Positions 24,801-33,800 of a stretch of 60,000 bases of DNA are shown here, piece after piece. A program made the translations under genes and the position numbers. Under the pieces are notes generated by a model. The model made no database searches and was not told the DNA's origin. It was given only the letters and a program-made list of their open reading frames with translations. This DNA is from Liolophura sinensis. Taxonomy: Eukaryota > Mollusca > Polyplacophora > Chitonida > Chitonidae. Each line of letters begins with the position of its first letter. The stretch's first letter is position 1. The stretch is taken from contig NC_088302.1 of NCBI RefSeq assembly GCF_032854445.1, positions 31,095,979 to 31,155,978 of the forward strand, read 5' to 3'.

Positions 24801-27800
24801 TTGACAAAATAGTTTTGTGAGCCAATTTTTTCTTTATAATCAGTTAGATGATCAGATTAGATGAATAAATTTCATGAAAAAAATGACAGAATGTAAGCAA
24901 AAATAGAATAGATTTTGAAATACTCATTACTATGTGTAAAACTGTTTCTTCAGCTCTCCTACAGAGTCACCTTATATTTTTTCACACGGTTTATAGGTCC
25001 AGTGTAATTGTTTACAAGAATGCACCTATTCCTATTCACCTATTCTGTTGAACGAAAAAAAAAGTAAATTGCAGTTAGTTTCACTTCCATTTATCTGATG
25101 ACTTTCGATGATATATTTATTTATATTCTTCCTCTGCTAGTGATCTATTAGGTTAAAATTATTTTGTTGGGATTTGTTTTGTTTATATATGTCTATTTGC
25201 AGAAAATATTTTATAAAAGTGCACTGCTGTGCATATTGTACATCTTGTTTACTTTGTTATGTTGTATATGTATACCACTAACATGAACTGGTGACCCACA
25301 TAAGATATCTGAAAGGTTTTGCCTGTCAATGGAAAGTCCCATTTTTATATGAAGGAAACTAATTTTCTGTGTCAGACAATTAAAAAGATTTTCTACTTGA
25401 ACAGGCATTGTTTTTTGATTTATCTGACCTACCTGTATGTTTAGTTAACAGACATTGTTTTTTGATTTATCTGACCTACATGTATGTTTTAGTGGTATTA
25501 AAACCATTGTCCAAGCCATTGTCTATTTGGCTGTGTTTAGGGACTTTTAATTGAAGACCTTTGGGTTTTGGATAAAATTTCATTGCTATTTCTCGATAAT
25601 GATAGCAATCTCAAACTCCGTATCAGGTACAGAAGTTCGAGGTCAAGTTCAGGTAGTTGAAACTCAGTATGATGGGAATGTTTCACACTTTGCAAACGAT
25701 TTATTATTCTTGGAACAAGTATAACTACATTTTTATCTTAATAATAAGATTGTTATTAAAATTAATTCAGTCACTGATTCACTATGTGCTCATTCTGTGC
25801 TAACTTTTCGAAGTGTGTCACCTTATTCAGACTTGTTAAACTTCAAGCACACCTTCATTTTATTCTGTTATTCTTTATATTCAGCACAAAGCTATATTTA
25901 TTATTTGCCGTAGTGAAAAATTTCATGAAACTGATTTTGTATATACATTGATGTGGCTATGTTGTTACTCTGTTTGCAAATTGCCTGGTACAAACTGTTT
26001 ATTGTATTTGCTGTAAATGTGAAAGAACATGGATATTTGTTTCTGATCATCCCAGCAACCAATTCAGATCTCATGCATTAGATAGTTTATTTAGTTTTAT
26101 GGTACTTCATTGAGCTTGTGAGATTTGAAAATGCATTGAATTAAACAATGTTTTCCATTGTGCAGGGCCAGCCTTGAAAATTCTTTGTTTGAGCATAACC
26201 CGATGCAATAGGGCAAAAAAAAAAATAGGGTAATTCAACGGAGGATTTTTTTGGGTTTTTTCTGGTTAATGAAAAACACAAAGATTTCCAAAAAAAAAAA
26301 ATTAGCATTGAGTAAAAAAAAAAAATAAAAAAAATAGAAACTTGATTCAAATCTGAACTAAAATTTAAAGAGTAGGTCGTTTTGTAGAAATGATGGCCTT
26401 ACAAGCTCAGTGTGACTTACATTTTGCACTATGTGAATGTTACACAGATGCTGGGAAGGAGGCAGTGGAGCAGCCCATGTACCAGAACGGAGAAGTGAAC
26501 GGTGAAGGTGATGATGTAGAGGAAGCCCAGGTGGCGAGCAACGAGACAAATCATGAGAATGAGACATCCGCTCAGCTCAACAGCAGCTGTGAGGAGGAGG
26601 CAGAGCTAGACGTCCAGGTGGAGGTGGAAGTTCACAAAGGCACCTCAGCAGGTAAGCTTGTGGAGGGCACTTCTTAATGTGTTTTTGGTACCCTGAATCT
26701 GCAACAAATCGTTTGGCGTATTTGAGAAATGTTATCTGATCTTCAAAGGTGTCTGCAAAGGCGTGTAGTAACAGCTAAGACGCAGTGTTAAGGTAAATGT
26801 TAAGGGTGATATACTAAGGTGTACTGCATGTGTTGAGCTTTGGTTTTGTGTACAGGTGCGAGCATTATAACATGAGAGGGATGTTCCATCGTTAATGCTC
26901 TGTGTGTATATTAATTATCATATATTACGAAATTCACCACTTAGCCTCTTTTGTACAGGAATTAATGTTAAGCTAAATGATCAGGGTGGCATCCCAAAAA
27001 TCTGCATATATTGAGCTGAGGGTTTGCACTCATGCGAATCACGATATTATGATTTGCAGCGTTGCATTGTTGGTGTGCTGCTTATGTGTGCTTTAGCAAA
27101 TTATGAAATTCCTCACTTCATGTCTATTTTTTGCATTGGAATCCTTTTTAAGGTAAAATTAAGTACTGGTATAATGAGCTGCAGTTTGGTATTCATTTAT
27201 CTCCTAAAATTGAACTCTTACATTTAGGTACCAAGTCTTATTCAGTGATTTTTGTTTTCAAATTGCATCTTATTTTTACATATCTGATACAATTTGTTAA
27301 AAACATTACCACAGTACAAAAATGTTATTGTACTGTTTATTTTTAGAAACTGAAGGTGCTGTGGATGGAAATAAAGTTGAGAATGATGAATCTGTGAATA
27401 AGGAAGAGAAAGATGAGGAAAAGAATGAGACAGAGGAAGGTGAAGGGGTTGAGGAGAAAAACAATTCAAGAGAAGAAGCAAAAGATGCTGAAAACCCGTT
27501 GGAAGCTGAGGATAAGGTAGAAGACCTGGAAAAGGAGACTGAAACTGAAAGTGAGAAGGTTGAAAAGGAGGAGGACACAGCAGTTTCTGAGGAGTCAAAT
27601 AAACCAGAGGATAGCTTTCAGGCAGAGGTAAACAGTGAAGATACAACAACAACAACACAGTCAGTGGAATCTGCTGTGGTAAAAGAGAGCCAGGAAGCAA
27701 CGCAGAATGAGGTCACAGATGTTGCTAGTGCTGAACAGGTACAGGTTTCTTTGCCGACAGAGTATGTGGCCAATCCAGTGGAGAACGTCTCCCAGAATAA

Positions 27801-30800
27801 CAGCGCCTCACGGGAAACCCACCAAGAACCTTCTGATCACCCTCAGCAGCCAGCCATCGCCTCCATAGCAATCAGCGAGAAGCCCGGAGAACAGGGCACC
27901 ACCTCCCACAAACCAGAGAAGCTTGACCTGAGGGGTCACATCCCCGGGCCTGTGGAGAACCTACCCCTGCCCAATGAGGGTGGGTCACTAACGGAGCGAC
28001 TAGAGAGAGCCCTAGGCTCTGTGTCCCCACTGCTGAGAGAAATCTTTGTGGACTTCGCTCCATTTCTCTCTAAAACTCTTATAGGATCTCACGGTCAAGA
28101 ACTTCTTATAGGAGGTGAGTACATAATAGGGGCTGGGTACATTATGGTAAACTAATTGGTAGGGTAAACACATTGGTAGGGTAAACACATCGATAGGGTA
28201 AACTCATTGGTAGGGTAAACACATCAGTAGGGTAAACACATTGGTAGGGTAAACACATTGGTAGGGTAAACACATTGGTAGGGTAAACTCATTGGTAGGG
28301 TAAACACATCGGTAGGGTAAACTCATTGGTTGGATAAACACATTGGTAGAGTAAACACAGTGGTAGGGTAAACACATTGGTAGGGTTGGTACATAGTATG
28401 GAAAAAAGGCTGCAAAAGGTATTAGAATGTGCCTTTTTCTTTTTTTTCAGTTAGTCCTGGATAAACCACTGGGCATTTATTGTACATTATACTAATTATC
28501 ATTGTGATCAATTATTAGTGATACCACTAATTTACAACTGACGCTCACATAACCCACGTGGCCTGGGTTACAGGGTACATTGTAGATAGGTTTAGAGATG
28601 TGATGTTGCTACAACAGAGTTATGTCCCTTTCTGACGTAACATCCTTGGTTTACGGCATAGTAGGGCCAATTTTCACATGGGATGGTATATAGAATATAA
28701 TAATTAAACAGGATTATATTAATCTTGTAAATTATGTTTTTGGGTGTGTTTGGGTTCCCAATATTGATATTCTACTGGTAGGTCATTCCAGACACGAATG
28801 CTACCATGTTAAAATATAGGCGAGGAGCCCTACTGTGCTATAATGCAGACATGTCATTTTGCAGTGAGATGTCACTCTAATGATGTAAATTGAAGATTGC
28901 ATATTATTTTTGCCAAAAAAAAAAAAAAACCAAAAGAAAAAAACCAAAAGAAAAAACCAGAAAAAACAAAACAAAACAAAAGGAATGAAAAACAGTGAAA
29001 AGGAAGAATTCACTTTCCACTTTCTCATCTATTGAAATTGGTACTGAATGTATTGTAAGTAAGTTAACAATTCTTGACATGCGTGATGCCACAATATGAC
29101 AAAGAGAAAGAGAAATCTGCGTGTATCGGTTGCTTCACTACCTGCTTGTGCAGTACATGTGTTGTGTACCTGCATTCGCGACATCGATACAACTTTGCTT
29201 CGTCCATAGAAAGCAGGTGTAATTTGTCTCGTCTTTCTTTTATCCCAGGTTTGGTGACACTGAAGCAGAGCACCTCTGTCGTAGAGTTAGTCATGTTACT
29301 GTGCTCTCAGGAATGGCAGAACTCCCTTCAGAAGTACGCTGGCTTGGCATTTATAGAGCTAGTGAATGAGGGGAGGTAAGTCTGATTAAGGCTGATTAAA
29401 ATGTTTTAATGCCCAGTTTCAAGGGCAGTTACCTGATTTAAATATTTTTAAAAAAATATTTTGTGTGTTGTAAATTACATCTATAATGAAAGAGTACTAA
29501 CTAAATTGATGTCTTTTTTTAGTAATGACCTCTTACCTTAGATTAAATTGGGAAATGTTGATTTTTATGAATCAACTTATGAGTAAATTATGAACATTAC
29601 TGCAATTCTCTTGATTACAAATACATGTGGTATAGCTCTTCATAGAAAAATGTATTTCTAATTTGCTACTTTGGTTTTATGCTGCAGATTATTAGCACAT
29701 GCCACAAGAGATCACATCGTGCGTGTGGCAAATGAGGCAGAGTTTATACTGAACCGCATGCGGGCTGAGGATGTACAGAAACATGCAGAGTTTGAGGTAA
29801 GAGTTCAAACAGGTTCATTGTGGTGTCTTTCACTGTGCAATAGAGACTCGGAGGTGGGTGGGGGGTGGGGGGAGGGAAGCTGAAGTATCCATTATTTGGT
29901 GTCAGTACAGCTTTGACTGAGTTAAGTGTCATATCTGGTGTGTTGGTATTCTCTTCATGTTGTGTTGTGAAACACGGAGGCCCAGTTTCACAAAGATGTT
30001 GTAAATGTGCCATAATCACACGTATAGGATGGTGGTACTGTAACGGTGAGGTATAAAATATCTGACGACAAATGTATGATAAAAAAAATATTGTGCGCCG
30101 CTTTGTCAACCTGGGCCCAGGTTTTCTGATACAGGTGAAAAGTTAATCCATGTTAGCCGATGAGTGTTCTATACATTGGTTGAAAATGGAGTGCTTTGTC
30201 AACCTGGACCTAGGTTTTCTGATACAAGTGAAAAGTTAATCCATGTTAGCCGATGAGTGCTCTGTACATTGGTTGAAAATGGAGTGCTTTGTCAACCTGG
30301 ACCTAGGTTTTCTGATACAAGTGAAAAGTTAATCCATGTTAGCCGATGAGTGCTCTGTACATTGGTTGAAAGTGGAGTGCTTTGTCAACCTGGGCCTAGG
30401 TTTTCTGATACAAGTGAAAAGTTAATCCATGTTAGCCGATGAGTGCTCTGTACATTGGTTGAAAATGGAGTGCTTTGTCAACCTGGACCTAAGTTTTCTG
30501 ATACAGGTGAAAAGTTAATCCATGTTAGCCGATGAGTGCTCTGTACATTGGTCGAAAATGGAGTGCTTTGTCAACCTGGACCTAGGTTTTCTGATACAGG
30601 TGAAAAGTTAATCCATGTTAGCCGATGAGTGCTCTGTACATTGGTTGAAAATGGAGTGCTTTGTCAACCTGGACCTAAGTTTTCTGATACAAGTGAAAAG
30701 TTAATCCATGTTAGCCGATGAGTGCTCTTTACATGGGCCGAAAATGGAGTGCTTAGTCAACCTGGGCCTAGGTTTTCTGATACAAGTGAAAAGTTAATCC

Positions 30801-33800
30801 ATGTTAGCCGATGAGTGCTCTGTACATTGGTTGAAAATGGAGTGCTTTGTCAACCTGGGCCTAGGTTTTCTGATACAAGTGAAAAGTTAATCCATGTTAG
30901 CCGATGAGTGCTCTTTACATTGGTCGAAAATGGAGTGCTTTGTCAACCTGGGCCTAGGTTTCCTGATACAGGTGAAAAGTTAATCCATGTTAGCCGATGA
31001 GTGCTCTTTACATGGGTCGAAAATGGAGTGCTTTGTCAACCTGGACCTAAGTTTTCTGATACAGGTGAAAAGTTAATCCATGTTAGCCGATGTGTGCTCT
31101 GTACATTGGCCGAAAATGGAGTGCTTTGTCAACCTGGACCTAGGTTTTCTGATACAGGTGAAAAGTTAATCCATGTTAGCCGATGAGTGCTCTGTACATT
31201 GGTTGAAAATGGAGTGCTTTGTCAACCTGGACCTAGGTTTTCTGTTACAAGTGAAAAGTTAATCCATGTTAGCCGATGAGTGCTCTGTACATTGGCCGAA
31301 AATGGAGTTGTATCCTCGTTAGTATTCACTGACACAGAGACACGGTGTAGAAGTAACACCTACTTCAGCATTATCTGGCATCACCAATTGCCCACAAGTA
31401 AACCATATGTAGTCTCCATACTTAAAGCATGATCTCTGTGAATGAATTCAGTAAAATTTGGCCTTTATTCCTCTTTCCCATTTGTTCAGTGGCAGTAACT
31501 TTACAACAACATCATGTTAGGGATTATGTTGGCAATGTAGTTTTCATTGGTCACTCTGGATTATGTTCATTAGCCAGATGTATCAGATTTGTGAGCTCGT
31601 TTCAGCTGAGGCAGTAGACAGAAGGCCGCAGCCTCTGTATGAGGACAGTAGTGTGTTTGCCATGGCTCTCCAGTACAAGGAAACACTATCAATTAATGCA
31701 GTATAAATGAAGGTTTTGAGTCCACACTGATACATGTACTGTGTATATCAGTTAAAAATATTTATTTATTTATTTGTTTGGTGTTTTATGCCGTACTCAA
31801 GAATATTTCACTTATACAGCACTATGGTGGGTGAAAACTGGGCAGAGCCTGGGGGAAACCCACAACCATCCGCAGGCTGCTGGCAGGCCTTCTCATGTAC
31901 AGCCGGAGATCAGTTAAAAATAAAATTGGATTACATGAAAATAATAATAAATGGAAATATATTTTATTACAAGTTCTCCAAAAACAGTTGTTAATCTTTC
32001 ATAAACAGACGTTGTCAGCTGAGTCTATGGTGGAACGCAAAGACGAGGAGAAACTTGTCAATCACCTGATTACCTCAGCAAAGAGGAGGGACCACGCAAT
32101 AGCAGCCAAAACGAAGGAGAAGATACTAAACATCCTCACAAATAAGCATGGTGCCTGGGGCGAACCTGTTAACAAGTAAGCCAACCTTAAGTTAAACGTT
32201 TGCTTTTTTGGAATAATTTTGACCCAAAATATGGGGGGAAGCAGACCATGGCCTAGGGTTAGAGGCACTTGTCTTTCTGTCACTAAGACACACGAGGCGT
32301 GGGTTCAAACCCAGGGCTTGCAAACGGAATTTGTAGATCCTCCTGCTCTCAGTACTTGAGACAACTTGAGAATAAGTGGTATATGATGCTCATGCGGCCA
32401 TGTTCACAATCTTGTATTTGTCAAAGACCACTTAGACCACCAATATGGGGTATGTATTTGTACATGAGATGTGGGAAAGATAGTCAGTAATTTACCAAAG
32501 GCTAGTGGTTTATACTGGGCACTCCTGTTTGCTCCACCCTTAAAATTTACTGCCATCTTAGAAGTGTAAAATTCCTGAGAATGGCGTTAACCAATAATCA
32601 AGTGTACATGAGTAAATCAAAAGAAAATCATAAAATATTGGTAACAGGTGTGGTGTTTTTTTTTTTTAAATCTGCTATGAAAAATGTTTTGCTTCTAAGT
32701 GTGTGACGAAGAGTGCTCGCCATGTGTTAAATATCCCAGGTTGCAGGTTGAATGATCTTTTCTCTCAGTGCTTTGACTAAATTGTTTTAGTTGATCATCT
32801 TAATGGTAATATAGATCAGTCTTGCATGTATACATGTATATACAAACTAAATTTGACATTTATGTTTTTAGCAAACTGTCTTACTGGAAGCTGGACACAT
32901 GGGAGGATGATTCCAGGAGGAGACGACGGCTGATTAAAAACCCTCTGGGCTCCGCACACCCGGAGGCTACCCTCAAGGCAGCTCTGGAACATGGTCAGTT
33001 TTTGGCATACATAAGAGTAAATCACCTATAATTGATAATAACTGATCAATCTGAACTAAGTTGGTGAAAAATCATGGGAAATTTTATGTGATCACTAGTG
33101 ATTGGTAGCAGAGGAGGGCGATTATAAGGTGAAAACTTCCATGAAATGATAGGTGATTAAGTGTAGCCCCAGTGATAATGAGAGAATTTAATTGGTGGTA
33201 AGTAATATACACAACAACATAAAAATGTGTGTTTGTTGAAGTGTTGATGTAGTTATGTACATGTGTATGCAAATTACGTCTCGCTCATCACAGTCACAGA
33301 AAATACATGTTGTGGTTGAAAAGATGTGCTTAATGGAAATCTTCCCTGGAATCAGTTTCGTTTTAGTCTGGGCTTTAGTGTAATGTGCAAGAGATATGAA
33401 TGATACTAGCCGTGTGTGCACGGGATCCAATGTCGGGTCAAATCTCGATATTTCTCTGCCTTGGGCTCAGTGTTATTGGGATAAGTCAGCTGGTCAGGGA
33501 ATTGTCTTTATGTTGTAACTGGGTGAGGTGTCTTCAGCATGGCATGCCAGTGATGCAGCATCATATTTGCAGTATAATCTGTTTTCTACTAGGAGACACT
33601 CTGGTAATAAGAAACATAAAAGTCCCTCAAGCAAACAAACACGTACACAAACAAGCAAAGGCTAAGAATAACTTGAATTTAAAAAATGTTAATCAAGATG
33701 GCTGTATTTCTCCAGAATTATTGTTTTTAATAAATAATGACACGTTTATAAAAACAGGTGCCACAGAAGATGCCATAAACAAGGCACGTGATGCCCTGCA

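Noticed and set aside
27242-27700. 152- and 90-codon minus-strand frames
   Set aside because: They are shadows of the acidic exon 26 and have no independent support.
31001-31186. 61-codon frame with two copies of [10 protein letters not shown]
   Set aside because: It is open only because one unit of the 93-bp repeat has TGT in place of TGA.
32249-32325. A functional tRNA gene
   Set aside because: Box A and box B are present, but a cloverleaf and 3' acceptor stem could not be drawn. A SINE head is more likely.
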